This document shows, piece after piece, positions 21,616 through 30,876 of a stretch of DNA of 64,000 bases. Each line of letters starts with the position of its first letter. Within the stretch, counting starts at the first letter, position 1. Made by a program: the position numbers and the translations under genes. The DNA is from Coemansia sp. RSA 922 (Eukaryota > Kickxellomycota > Kickxellomycetes > Kickxellales > Kickxellaceae), in NCBI GenBank assembly GCA_027577415.1, contig JANBQS010000004.1, forward strand, positions 1 to 64,000. Direction: 5' to 3'. Under the pieces are notes generated by a model, which saw only the letters and a program-made list of their open reading frames with translations, was not told the origin of the DNA and did no database searches.

Positions 21616-21969
21616 CTAAGCGGCAGGAACCACAGCAGTGTGCTTGTGGTTGTTCAGGCATTCGTAAATAATGCTGCCAACGATGCGGTTCAAGCTAGCC
21701 TCCGGGATGGCATTGGGCAGTCCATCGAGTAGCTCCTCTGTCGGCTCATCAGGGAAGATGCCCTTGTTATCTAAAAGTTTCACCAAGGCAGCGTTTTGCT
21801 CCGCAGTCAGTCTCATCGAAGCCAAGGGCAAAGCAGGGTCGGCGGCGGCCTTGACTTCCTTCCAGTGGATAATAGCGGCCTCCTTGACCTCGGGCTTTGT
21901 CCAGTCTATTTCGTATGTCGCAGATGTCGCAATGTTGACGGCTGCCTTGAGGGTTTTGAAATAGTTCAT
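21616..21969 (-). CDS. Small protein, paralogue of the secreted protein at 18890-19246
   Basis: 117 residues from the ATG at 21969 (MNYFKTLKAAVNIATSATYE). It shares with its paralogue, in order, IHWKEVKAAADPALPL, ALVKLLDNKGIFPDEP, LLDGLPNAIPEA, and IIYECLNNHK. The N-terminus is weakly hydrophobic and is not a convincing signal peptide, so localisation may differ between paralogues. A TATA box lies about 92-100 bp upstream. The family is unknown to me; predicted all-helical. The pair flanks the AP-3 mu gene, all three on the minus strand, so duplication and insertion have happened here. Confidence 0.65.
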   Translation of the reverse strand: MNYFKTLKAAVNIATSATYEIDWTKPEVKEAAIIHWKEVKAAADPALPLASMRLTAEQNAALVKLLDNKGIFPDEPTEELLDGLPNAIPEASLNRIVGSIIYECLNNHKHTAVVPAA

Positions 21970-22328
21970 CTTTTTTAAAATATCGATACTTTGAAGCCAA
22001 AAAAAATAGTAAATGAGAGATGTGTGTTTCAAAAGCACGATCCACCCACTTCCCCAGGTCCTTTTTATATTGCCATGCGATCCCCAAGCACATGAACTAG
22101 CAATTTACGCACTGCCAAATTAAGTGCCACACGTGAAAGTAGCTTGACTAGACTGACATGTGCTAAGCGCCTTATAATACTCTTAGTACCCACATCTAAT
22201 CCATGTGAAAACCAAGAGCTGTTTGTAGATCGTCACTCCGTAAACTGTTTTTCCCGCACAGTCTAGAATAGTTCAAAAAGGGGGGGTGCTATTATTAAGA
22301 TGAAAGATAGTTTGAAAAAGTTTAGGTA
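21970..22328. other. Intergenic between small gene and chitin synthase 1 stop
   Basis: 359 bp containing the TATA-type promoter of the small gene and the 3' flank of the first chitin synthase. No further gene. Confidence 0.5.
22061..22069 (-). promoter_or_regulatory. TATA box of the small gene at 21616-21969
   Basis: TATAAAAAG on the minus strand, 92-100 bp upstream of the ATG at 21969, a usual fungal distance. Confidence 0.55.
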
Positions 22329-25300
22329 TCACAGCTGTCCAGCGAGAATAAGCTGGATAGCGTCGCCAATAAACTCCTTGCGCGAGCTGAGATCCATGCC
22401 ATACTCGGTGGCCAACTGCGTTCTGACGCTCTTCTTGGTCACACTGTTGAGATCCTGCGACCGGAGTATGCGGCGAATACTCACCACCAGCTGCTCATCC
22501 GACGGCATGGCGCCTGTCATCATCATCCCGGGCATGCCACCGCCCTGCAAAGCTGCGCTGCCTGGCGAGACCTGTGGCACGTACATGCTTGGCACGCCGT
22601 AAGACGAAGAGCTAAACATCGACTCGCGCTGCTGCTGCTGCTGTGGGGCACTGCCGCTGCTCGGTATCCATGTGCCAAACTGCTGTTGCTGAGCGGCAGC
22701 GTTGTAGGCTGGACTAGGCGCTCCCGAGCGACCCGTAGTGTGTGCTGTCTGCATACCAGGCGTCTGGAAGTAGTCGATGCTTCCTGGCGACATGCCGTCA
22801 TGGAACCCGCCAGCTCCAGGCGAGTTCTGTTGCTGCTGCTGCTGATAATACGACACAGCGCGGTTGCCCATCATCGTGCCATCCATCATCATCGCCGTAG
22901 GACCTGCCGCCGCACTCGCTGGCCGGGACAGGCTCTGATACTGCTGCTGCTGCTGCGCCTGAGCCACGGGCGTCGAGAGCGCCAGCCGAGGATCTGCTAC
23001 GCTCCCAGTGCCGCTGATGATCGTCGTGGGTGTCCCCGCCCGAGCCATTGTAGGCCCTGGCGTGTGCCCGCCGCCGCCATATCGACTACCAGCAACACCC
23101 GCTGATACTCTGCTGAACATCGTACCCCGGTCGTCTTCCTTGCTCGAATCTGCCAGCGGGTTCATGTTGGGCGGTGGCGCATTGAGCACGCCTGCCACTG
23201 TCAAGTCTGCCTCATACTCCGACCACCGGCGCTGTGGGATAGATTCTGGATCGAACGGCTTATCGTCCTTGATGATGATTTTGCGCTTGCCATCACCGAC
23301 AACGACACGCGTGTTACCCCACGAAAAGTCGTCCATGTGCCAGAACGAGTAAATCGGCAGGATACACGACCACAGCGGGTATGCCAAAAGGTAGATAAAC
23401 ATCCAGCCTATCTGTTGCCACTCGCGACGCAGAATAAAGATAATCGCCTGTACACCATAGATGGCTCCAATGAGGATAAGCGAGATGTAGCCGACATCAG
23501 CAAGGCCAGTCACAGCAACGTAGGTAAGGTAAATAAAGTACCCGAGAGTAGTTGGCATAGTGATGGTACCAAACAAGTCAAGGAACACGACGAAGCGCAT
23601 CGAGAAGAAGCAGAACCCGCACATGTCAGGCAAGAACATGAGTTCAGCCAAGTTATGAATGGTCGAGTTGATCCAGCGACGACGCTGCGACATGAGCACA
23701 GCCCACTTTTCCGGCGCTATGGTCTTGCATTTGGCATCATGGATAAACTTGAGCTTGTACTGCGGGAAGTGCTTCATCATCAGCGTCGTCAAGTAGCGAT
23801 CCTCGCCCAGAGACAGCAAGTTCTTCTTGTGCAATGTGTCGACGTGTAGCTCTGAGTACGCATCCAGCACAGGTTTGGCAACAAGCAGGGGCTTGCCGTC
23901 GCTGCTACGTAGGCGATACATGCAGAAGCAGCCAGGAAGACAAGTGACAGATCCAAACAGCGACTCGAAAGCCTTGGCCATATGATGCGAGATAAAGTAC
24001 TCGTAGACCTGCATCATCGTCGTCCAGCTCTTGTTCTCATTGCCCAGCATCGTCTCGCCACAGATACCGGCAATGCGCTGGTCGGACGAGCATGCGGCAA
24101 TAAGCCGAGACAACGAGTCTGGCATGACCTCAGTATCAGCGTCGACCTGCAAGATGTACTCAAAGTTGCTTGGCTCGATACCGATAATATGGCGGATCTG
24201 GTGGTACATCTCGAGCTCCAACGGCGTCATGGGCAGGTCAAAGTGCACCTTGTTGAAGAACGCCATGAGCAGGATCTGCGAGTCACGCTTGCCACGGTTA
24301 CCCGACCGATTGGACTCGTCGATAGTGCCGACCTTGACAACAACCATGAACGGCACGACGTGTCCTTCGAACTCGTACAAGCCCGAGTACACCTTGCCGA
24401 TGTTGTGGCGGCGCGAGCCCTCAGCGATAGCCAGGTAGTCACGACCAGGTGGATCGTAGGTAGGGTCGACGCCTAGGATATCGAGCACGAGGCGAGGAGT
24501 GGGCTTGTCGTTACCCGAGCCGATAATGTTGCCGTCGCAGATAATAAATATCAACTTGTGGTTGTCCTGATAGTCAAGCGCAGTCAGCGAGTTGATGGTC
24601 TTGAGCAGACTGTCGTCGTCCTCCGTGTAGCAAGGAACTTGGCAGACGACAAACTTGCTGGGCGGCACAGGTCGCTTCTTGTTGCCAAACTGCAGCGCAG
24701 CCAGGAACTTTACCAGCACGACCAGCATAAGCAAACAGGCAAAGGCCAGCAACATGTAGTTGGTAAACAGGCACCGGATACTGTGTCTGTCGTCAACATC
24801 GCCGACGTAGAAGAGGTTCTTCATGCAGTTGTAGTTGGAATCGCGAGTGACTGAGTCCCAGGCGATGTCGTTCCACGAATTTGTGACATCGGCCGAGCCA
24901 TAGCCGCCTTGGTCCATGACGGCCTCGAGTCTGCTATCGAGGATGTTATACTTTTTATTGACGTTGAGGCCGCTCTTTGCCGCGTCAAAGTACGGCTGCA
25001 AGTTGAAGACCTCCTTGTTGATGACGCGCCAGAACTGCGACTGATCCTTGTACATGCTGTTGACCCAGTCGTAGCTCCACACGACGCCGCCCTTTTTGAA
25101 CTTTTTCATCGTCGGCAGCGCGTACTTTGCGAAAAAGTCGGGGTCCTGCAGCTTCTTCGAGATGGGGTCGCGGTTCATGCTGTGCTGGAACATGTTGGCC
25201 TGGTTGGGATCCGCCTCGGAGGCGCCCGATACCGGGTAGAAAAACAGGTAGTTGGGGTCAGACTTTGCCGTGGCAAACTGCGGGCAAGCCACTCGCACGG

Positions 25301-26063
25301 GGAGCGGGAACGAGGCGTTGACGTCGTTGCCAGAGTAGCTCAGCAAAAAGGTGTCCATTGTGGCGGTATAGGCGCTGTCGCCGTGCTTCTGCCTCATAAA
25401 GTCAGTGATGTCGTAGACGCTGCCACGCAGCGCCACATAGGAGCTTTTCTCGGTGCTGTGGCCAGACACGTCGTCCAGCGTCCACACGTACTCTTTGGGA
25501 CACAGGATAAGGCCCAGGCCGATGATGATAAACAGCAGGAAGAACCAGAGAAAGACAATAATGACGCAAATGGCAACCTTCTCGCGCCACGCCATGCGCA
25601 CATCGGGTCTTTGCATACGGCCGCACCAGCTCAAGAACGGCGAGGGAATCCAGAACGTTAGTATCCAAGTGAACAGCACCCACATGCGGCGGGACTTTGT
25701 TGTCTCGAGATCTTCGACGTGCTCGTGGCTGCCCTTTGCGACGTTGCCCTCGCCGCCCGTGCCGCCGCCAGCCACTGCCTTGGCCGACTGCTTTTGCGCG
25801 TACGCGTCCATGCGAGCCTCCTTCTCGTCGGCGCCCGCCCCAAAGCTGCCAAAGCCCGCGCGCCGGTTGTGGCCAGTGTTGTGGTTATGGCGACTACCGT
25901 CCACTGCTGCTGCCGACGACTGATCGGCAAAGGGGTTGTCAAAGCCCGTTCCTCGCGCAAACCCTGCTGGGTTGTTGTGAGCCCCAAAGTCGTCCATGCT
26001 GGATGCGTTGGTATCGGGTTTGGCTCCGTAGTAAGAGTACGGCGGCTGCTGACGCCTGTCCAT
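22329..26063 (-). CDS. Chitin synthase, class V/VII-like without myosin motor (copy 1)
   Basis: 1,244 residues. Order of parts: disordered N-terminus (1-125); two membrane segments at about 130-200 with GRMQRPDVRMAWREKVAIC, as in class V/VII enzymes; a cytochrome-b5-like segment around YVALRGSVYDITDFMRQKHG; a further membrane helix near 435-455; the family-2 catalytic domain, with LQVDADTEVMPD, LGEDRYLTTL and QRRRW at residues 793-797; and C-terminal membrane helices. A Gln-rich stretch follows, then a DEK-C-like helical domain at about 1188-1244 (SIRRILRSQDLNSVTKKSVR). It polymerises UDP-GlcNAc into chitin at the plasma membrane. Class V/VII enzymes normally carry an N-terminal myosin-like motor; none is encoded here or visible upstream. 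The second copy at 32289-35945 is nearly identical over the catalytic core. Confidence 0.95.
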   Translation of the reverse strand: MDRRQQPPYSYYGAKPDTNASSMDDFGAHNNPAGFARGTGFDNPFADQSSAAAVDGSRHNHNTGHNRRAGFGSFGAGADEKEARMDAYAQKQSAKAVAGGGTGGEGNVAKGSHEHVEDLETTKSRRMWVLFTWILTFWIPSPFLSWCGRMQRPDVRMAWREKVAICVIIVFLWFFLLFIIIGLGLILCPKEYVWTLDDVSGHSTEKSSYVALRGSVYDITDFMRQKHGDSAYTATMDTFLLSYSGNDVNASFPLPVRVACPQFATAKSDPNYLFFYPVSGASEADPNQANMFQHSMNRDPISKKLQDPDFFAKYALPTMKKFKKGGVVWSYDWVNSMYKDQSQFWRVINKEVFNLQPYFDAAKSGLNVNKKYNILDSRLEAVMDQGGYGSADVTNSWNDIAWDSVTRDSNYNCMKNLFYVGDVDDRHSIRCLFTNYMLLAFACLLMLVVLVKFLAALQFGNKKRPVPPSKFVVCQVPCYTEDDDSLLKTINSLTALDYQDNHKLIFIICDGNIIGSGNDKPTPRLVLDILGVDPTYDPPGRDYLAIAEGSRRHNIGKVYSGLYEFEGHVVPFMVVVKVGTIDESNRSGNRGKRDSQILLMAFFNKVHFDLPMTPLELEMYHQIRHIIGIEPSNFEYILQVDADTEVMPDSLSRLIAACSSDQRIAGICGETMLGNENKSWTTMMQVYEYFISHHMAKAFESLFGSVTCLPGCFCMYRLRSSDGKPLLVAKPVLDAYSELHVDTLHKKNLLSLGEDRYLTTLMMKHFPQYKLKFIHDAKCKTIAPEKWAVLMSQRRRWINSTIHNLAELMFLPDMCGFCFFSMRFVVFLDLFGTITMPTTLGYFIYLTYVAVTGLADVGYISLILIGAIYGVQAIIFILRREWQQIGWMFIYLLAYPLWSCILPIYSFWHMDDFSWGNTRVVVGDGKRKIIIKDDKPFDPESIPQRRWSEYEADLTVAGVLNAPPPNMNPLADSSKEDDRGTMFSRVSAGVAGSRYGGGGHTPGPTMARAGTPTTIISGTGSVADPRLALSTPVAQAQQQQQYQSLSRPASAAAGPTAMMMDGTMMGNRAVSYYQQQQQQNSPGAGGFHDGMSPGSIDYFQTPGMQTAHTTGRSGAPSPAYNAAAQQQQFGTWIPSSGSAPQQQQQRESMFSSSSYGVPSMYVPQVSPGSAALQGGGMPGMMMTGAMPSDEQLVVSIRRILRSQDLNSVTKKSVRTQLATEYGMDLSSRKEFIGDAIQLILAGQL

Positions 26064-27160
26064 TTGTGCGTATCGACTAGCTCAAGCCTTGAGTAAAGCC
26101 AACCAGTGTCGCTATAGCCAAGGAGGAAAAAAAAAGATTATTAATATGTCAAAGAGAATAGTTAGTATCAAAAAAGCACAGGGATGTATCGACAGACTAT
26201 AGCTCAAAGGCAAAGTACAGCTCAGTGTAAGATAGTGAGCAAGCATTGTTGACTGCCACACGAGCCTTGACAATGGACTGCAGGCGGTGGAAGAGAAGCC
26301 GGCGGTCACACAGTGAGCAAAAAAATAAAAATAAATCACAACAACAATATTATCTCGCTGAATACAGGGAGCACATCCTGTCTCGGACAATGAACCTGCT
26401 TTGGTGAGCACAATAAGTGGCAATTTCTCGCCGAGCATGTCCATTTACAAGAGGCGGCTGTTTGGAGATTTTGCCTCCCTCTTCGCCGCCCATGCGCTCA
26501 AAAGCCTGTCACATATTCAAGGCTATATAGGTCACTTGGTTCGCTTGCTAAATGAAATGCAAGAGCCACGCTCAAGAGGAACATTCATAGCATATATCCA
26601 ACCACCTCTATGACTTGTGCTCGTCAGCTGGGTACATGCAAGCAGTATTAGTATGTGGACTGATGACGCTATGTACCTTAATATAGAGGCCAAGTAAGAA
26701 CGGCAAAGAAGTCAAGCCAGGCGTTGCCCTCCTAAAGATACTAACAAGACCGAGTAAGTGTATAAAAGAAACAAAAAGAGGAAAAGGAGCTAAAGGACAA
26801 GAGGTGCAAGAAGCTGGTGGGTTAACTGGGTCTAATGCAAATGTCGTTCAAGTGGAGGAGGCGCGCGTATCAGTGCCTCGATCCGTAAGATTGGGCGGCG
26901 ACTGAGCCAGGTGGTGGGAGAAACTCTTGCTTAGCGCTGGGACATCGAGGATGCAACTGCAGAAAGAAGAAAAAAAAGATCATTGTTGTGGCGCTGTGAG
27001 AAAAAAAAAAATATGTTGCAGATGGCTCTGACATATGCGGGAGCTGGTCCTTTGTCCATGAGGTTCATTGTGCATCTCATCTGCCTTTATTGACCGAACA
27101 CAGCGCAATAGTATTCCTTCCAACTCGAGCTGCCTGAATGAGCCGAGCCGAATCGCAGTG
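26064..27160. other. Divergent intergenic region, chitin synthase 1 / PCNA
   Basis: About 1.1 kb between two divergent starts. It should contain the chitin synthase promoter and possibly untranslated exons. I see no convincing coding exon and no myosin-motor sequence. Confidence 0.5.
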
Positions 27161-27192
27161 ACGCGTACGCGTTGATCTCTATCAACGCGTAC
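27161..27192. promoter_or_regulatory. Palindromic cluster of three MluI cell-cycle boxes upstream of PCNA
   Basis: ACGCGT occurs at 27161-27166, 27167-27172 and 27185-27190. The second and third are the cores of a perfect 12-bp inverted repeat (arms 27165-27176 and 27181-27192, spacer CTCT). ACGCGT is the MCB site bound by MBF (Mbp1/Swi6, Cdc10/Res) to drive G1/S genes, of which PCNA is a classic target. Distance to the ATG is about 165-195 bp. Confidence 0.75.
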
Positions 27193-27357
27193 AATTTTTT
27201 TTGTACGCGGTTGTTGATTGTTTTTTTTCTCTTGAAAACCCGCCCTCTCGCTTTCTTTTGCCTTTCCATCATTTTTATTTATTTACTATTTTTCTCACTT
27301 AAATTAAAGCTTTGCTCGCTAATTGGAACTGCATTTCCAAACAGAAAAGAAACCATC

Positions 27358-28152
27358 ATGATCGAAGCTACTCTTCCCCAGGCGTCTCTACTCAAGAAGA
27401 TTATCGAAGCTGTCAAGGAGCTTGTCGATGAGGCCAACTTTGACTTTTCCGAGACTGGCATCAGACTGCAGGCCATGGACAAGTCGCACGTTGCCCTCTC
27501 CTTCCTCCACTTGCGCGAGGAGGGCTTTAGCGAGTACCGCTGCGATCGCGCACAGACTCTGGGCATCGGTCTCGGGTCGCTGAGCAAGATTCTCAAGTGT
27601 GCTGCCAACGACGACCAAGTACAGATCAAGGCCTCGGACTCGGCAGAGACCCTCGAGCTGGCGTTTGAGAGTTCTAGCAAGGACCGCGTGAGCGAGTTTA
27701 AGCTGAAGCTCATGGACATTGACACTGACTCGGTTGATGTTCCCGATATGGATTACCAGGCCACCGTGTCTATGAGCTCGCAGGAGTTTGCTCGTATTGT
27801 TCGTGACCTCCTCAGCATCGGCGACACTGTCAGCATTGACGCTACTAAGCAGGGCGTCAGGTTCTCTGCTTCCGGCGATGACGGTAAGGGCAGCATCTTG
27901 CTCAAGCACCAAAAGACTGTTGACGACGAGAAGAACACGCCCGCCAACACCACCGTTCAGATCAACGAACCCGTGAGCCACTCGCTTGCCCTCAAGTACC
28001 TGTCCAACTTTGCCAAGGCCGCTCCCCTGGCTGAGCGCGTCACCATTAACCTTATCGAGGACGCCCCTGTCATGTTCGAGTTCAAGATCTCCGATATCGG
28101 CCACATTCGCTTCTACCTCGCTCCTCAGATCGACGAGGACATGGATATCTAA
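27358..28152 (+). CDS. PCNA: Proliferating cell nuclear antigen (sliding clamp)
   Basis: 264 residues starting MIEATLPQASLLKKIIEAVK at the ATG at 27358, preceded by CCATC. Longer in-frame extensions start at non-ATG codons and are untranslated. Both clamp domains are present: GIRLQAMDKSHVALSFLHL and the EYRCDR segment in the first, the linker with DVPDMDYQATV near 125, and GHIRFYLAPQIDEDM at the end. The family length is about 258-264. It forms a homotrimeric ring around DNA and holds polymerase delta, ligase I and repair factors through PIP boxes. Transcription is probably G1/S-regulated through the upstream MCB palindrome. No intron seen. Confidence 0.97.
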   Translation: MIEATLPQASLLKKIIEAVKELVDEANFDFSETGIRLQAMDKSHVALSFLHLREEGFSEYRCDRAQTLGIGLGSLSKILKCAANDDQVQIKASDSAETLELAFESSSKDRVSEFKLKLMDIDTDSVDVPDMDYQATVSMSSQEFARIVRDLLSIGDTVSIDATKQGVRFSASGDDGKGSILLKHQKTVDDEKNTPANTTVQINEPVSHSLALKYLSNFAKAAPLAERVTINLIEDAPVMFEFKISDIGHIRFYLAPQIDEDMDI

Positions 28153-28799
28153 GTCTTTTCTTCCTTTACGCTAGTTGTTCTTTTTTTTTCTTCTCCGGTT
28201 TGCTTTGAATTTCTAAATTCAACACTGTTATTTTTTTCTTTGCCGATGTTGTTGCCGAGCTTTTGTGCGGCACGTCGCTTGTGACTGCGGGATTGTCGCC
28301 AGTCTTTCTCTTCTTCGCTTTGTGCTTCGCCTAGTTTGCTTAGCATCCTCGTCCACAAATAACCAAGTCTCGGCTTTGTACACGCTTTTTTCCATGGAAT
28401 GTTTTTTTTTTACCAAACGGCTTCTCCCGATAGTAAGGGCAACGGTGCTTACCAATTCCTTCTGGAGCTGACACATCGCGTCTTTTCTCAAAGGGGCTTT
28501 CTTGGAAGCCTTCTTCGGAGCAACAAAGTCTCACTTATAGTGCTTTCCTTGTCCACAGCGTACACTATGTTGCTTTGGCGCTTCCCGTTAAAAAGAAAGC
28601 GCCTCAAAGTAACCACTATAGAAAGTCCACTTGAAGAAAAAAAGTGTTCTTTGAAGCCGGCTCCCTTATGCTTTGTTGGCTTCACAGAGGTATAAAAAGC
28701 CAGGCAACCCCGCTGTAATTTCTCCAGTGCTTGATATACATTATCATTCAGCTTTCCAATTCTTAGCCATTAAAGTACACTTGAGCTAATACTACCACT
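28153..28799. other. Intergenic, PCNA 3' region and promoter of the small gene
   Basis: About 650 bp. T-rich 3' flank of PCNA, then sequence without a gene, then a TATA box (TATAAAA at 28691-28697) about 105 bp before the next ATG. Confidence 0.5.
28691..28697 (+). promoter_or_regulatory. TATA box of the small gene at 28800
   Basis: TATAAAA, about 105 bp upstream of the ATG at 28800. Confidence 0.55.
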
Positions 28800-29159
28800 A
28801 TGAGCAATAACAGCAACCCGAACTCTATCTTTTACATCCATGTTGGCGATGGTGCAACTACCGGTGGATTTTTCCTTATTGATCGCACCCATGTCAAGAA
28901 TGTTGATAACTTGGTTGAAGCAGAGAGAGTTGCTAGAACCATGCCTAATATCACGTTTAACGATATAAATTCAGGTAATGGAGACACTCGCATTCAGCTG
29001 GATATTGGCTTTAGGAGGATTGGCGACTCTGGTGTAATTGAGTTTATGATCGACCCTGCTTGCAAGTACATAATTGCTGGAAACAGTGCTAGTGTTGATG
29101 CCAGAATTGCAGACTTTAACATTTCTCAGTTCGATGCTATTCGTGCGAGCAATCCATAG
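28800..29159 (+). CDS. Small orphan protein, divergent fifth member of the RIQ-CKYIIAG family
   Basis: 119 residues, no signal peptide or membrane segment. It begins MSNNSNPNSIFYIHVGDGAT and contains RIQLDIGFRRI followed by DPACKYIIAG. The four tandem genes at 51.5-56 kb have RIQV-xxx-Y-x-YI ... D-xx-CKYIIAG (or CEIIVVG). The spacing between RIQ[VL] and the cysteine is exactly the same as in the 51503-51844 protein. The N-terminal pattern, a beta-like strand IFYIHVGD, also aligns with IIYVLAKED. I do not know the family; it looks like a small mixed alpha/beta cytosolic protein. It lies between PCNA and an HSF-type gene, about 22 kb from its relatives. Confidence 0.6.
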   Translation: MSNNSNPNSIFYIHVGDGATTGGFFLIDRTHVKNVDNLVEAERVARTMPNITFNDINSGNGDTRIQLDIGFRRIGDSGVIEFMIDPACKYIIAGNSASVDARIADFNISQFDAIRASNP

Positions 29160-29382
29160 GGATTTGACAGATAACGAGTCTGAGAACGTTAGGAATATCG
29201 CATACTTACGCGCTGCAAGTACTTGATATTAAACTTGAGATATTTGTAGCCTGGTTCATAGCTATGAGAGTTTTTGCTCAGACCCACTTATTTACTGCAC
29301 ATCTACGATTGCTTGGACTTATATCTAATTCATAGGCCAGGTAACAGTAATCGTAGTCATAGTTTGGTTGTTTCAAGTTCTA
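29160..29382. other. Intergenic, no gene seen
   Basis: Between the small orphan gene and the possible OB-fold gene. It may contain further exons of the latter but none is clear. Confidence 0.4.
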
Positions 29383-29646
29383 TTATAGTTTAATGACATT
29401 ATACAATATTATAATACTTTTCAAAACCTGGAAATGCTCCAACTGCTTATCGTTCTCTACTAAATGAATGTAGCACTCTTGTAAAGGAGTAGTTGATCCA
29501 AAGTCTAGCACTGCAAGCTGACTTGACTGTAATACCTTCAGTCGCATGGCGCTTTTCCTTCCAACAAAACGTACTTGTGTAAGAGGGCAATGTGCATTCA
29601 TTATTGCAGGAAGAAAGGACGTGGTTGACGTTATGGTCGCCGACAT
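29383..29646 (-). CDS. Possible small OB-fold protein (TEN1/RPA14-like?), model uncertain
   Basis: From the ATG at 29646 the frame gives 87 residues: MSATITSTTSFLPAIMNAHC, then LTQVRFVGR, LQSSQLAVLDFG and QECYIHLVE. This is reminiscent of the first strands of a small OB fold such as TEN1 or RPA14. A CAG-GTTTTG near the C-terminal end might be a donor, so the last residues could belong to an intron. Similarity is by pattern only. It could also be chance, or the antisense of another frame. The opposite strand carries a 61-codon open frame that I do not call. Confidence 0.28.
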   Translation of the reverse strand: MSATITSTTSFLPAIMNAHCPLTQVRFVGRKSAMRLKVLQSSQLAVLDFGSTTPLQECYIHLVENDKQLEHFQVLKSIIILYNVIKL

Positions 29647-29915
29647 GGAGAACAAAAACAAAGCGAATACAAAAAGTGAAATACAAAGCAAAGGATTAAG
29701 CGACGACGATGAGGTAGATATATCGCAGTAGCTGAATATCTAAAATTTAATAGAGCTGGCAAAACCCTCAAACACATTATAGGCTACAATTGTCGAGCGC
29801 TATTTGACTTGAATAGTCGACTACTCGTTCATGACAAGTAATGTAAAGTTATTGAGAATATGTTCCAATATTGATAAATAAATATATTGTTGCCGTGGAT
29901 AGTAGTGAAGAGCAT

Positions 29916-30876
29916 TTAGTTCTTGCGAGGAGGAGCGGTGCGTATAATGTCCTTGAGGAGCCCAGGTTCGTCGCGTATAAACTTGTCATGCTGCAGCACA
30001 GTCCACACAACGCCGTTCTCGTCGGGGATGCGGTGTCTGCCATCGGACATCAGCTTAAAACCATGCGAGTAGAAATTTCTCATTGCTGATGTCCGCCCTG
30101 ACATGCTGAATCCCATGTCGACAAGTGTGTCGACAAAAAATTCCCAATTGCCTATAAGCAATTGGTCTCCATCGTCGCTCCACTTGACCCAAGAGCTATA
30201 GTCATTATTGTTAACAATTCTAGAGCAAACAAATACAAAAACATATGTCAAATTTTCCAGTTAGAAATTAGCAGACAAGTCGCGGGCATTACTTACAAAA
30301 ACACTAGCACAAGTGCTGCGGGTTTACTTACCTGTAAATGGCGTATTTGAAAGCCATGGCTGGTTTTTTTGGCTTATGGCGAGCAGTAGTGGCATAAGAG
30401 GAAAGGGATGGTAACGACAACGGGTGACCCTGTGTAGGTGCGGGTGTGATAGGGTCCGCAGCCAATACAGGCGATGGTGTGGGCAAGTATTCTGGTACAA
30501 AAGGCTGAGCCACGGCTCTAGGCATGTTCACAACAATGTTGTTAAGGGTAGGTCGACTAACCACGTCGCTAATGGTCTCGTCGGCGCTATAAAGGCTTGG
30601 GTGGGATTCCGTAGCACCAGAGGAAGCCGGGTGACTGCTGTTGGAGGCTGGGTCGAGGCTAGCTTCAGCCGCGGGTAGGAGTAGGGCAAGAGGTTGTTCC
30701 GAACAGTTGCGGGTATGTTGGCTGGTGTTTTGAATGCTTGGCCTGCTTCGTGACCGAGTGCGGCTGCTAACACTCTCAGCGTTGCTGTCGGTGGCAAGAG
30801 AATCGTCGACTGTATTTTGGCGCCTCTTTTTGGCGCTTAGTTCAGCAGCAGTAAGTGTGTTCCGCTTGCGACTCAT
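29916..30876 (-). CDS. HSF-type DNA-binding protein (two exons)
   Basis: Exon 1 is 30332-30876 and exon 2 is 29916-30219; the intron (112 nt) has donor GTAAGT at 30331 and acceptor CTCTAG ending at 30220. The join reads MAFKYAIYR-IVNNNDYSSW, restoring an HSF-type winged helix at about 173-272. This includes the W-V-K-WSDDGDQLLI strand pair, a recognition-helix region MSGRTSAMRNFYSHGF, and the wing. The fold is in the C-terminal third and there is no coiled-coil trimerisation region after it, unlike true HSF1. N-terminal 170 residues are Ser/Pro-rich with a basic start (MSRKRN, KKRR). The protein has 282 residues. Fungal HSF-like factors (Skn7, Sfl1, Flo8-type relatives) regulate stress or morphogenesis; this one cannot be assigned further. 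Confidence 0.75.

Noticed and set aside
23337..25661. Plus-strand open frames opposite chitin synthase 1 (and 33315-34598 opposite copy 2)
   Set aside because: Antisense shadows of the conserved catalytic domain. They are conserved only because the coding strand is.
29546..29731. Plus-strand frame with CAFIIAG resembling the small-protein family motif
   Set aside because: Upstream family motifs are lacking at the required spacing, a stop precedes it in frame, and the rest does not align. I take the match as chance.
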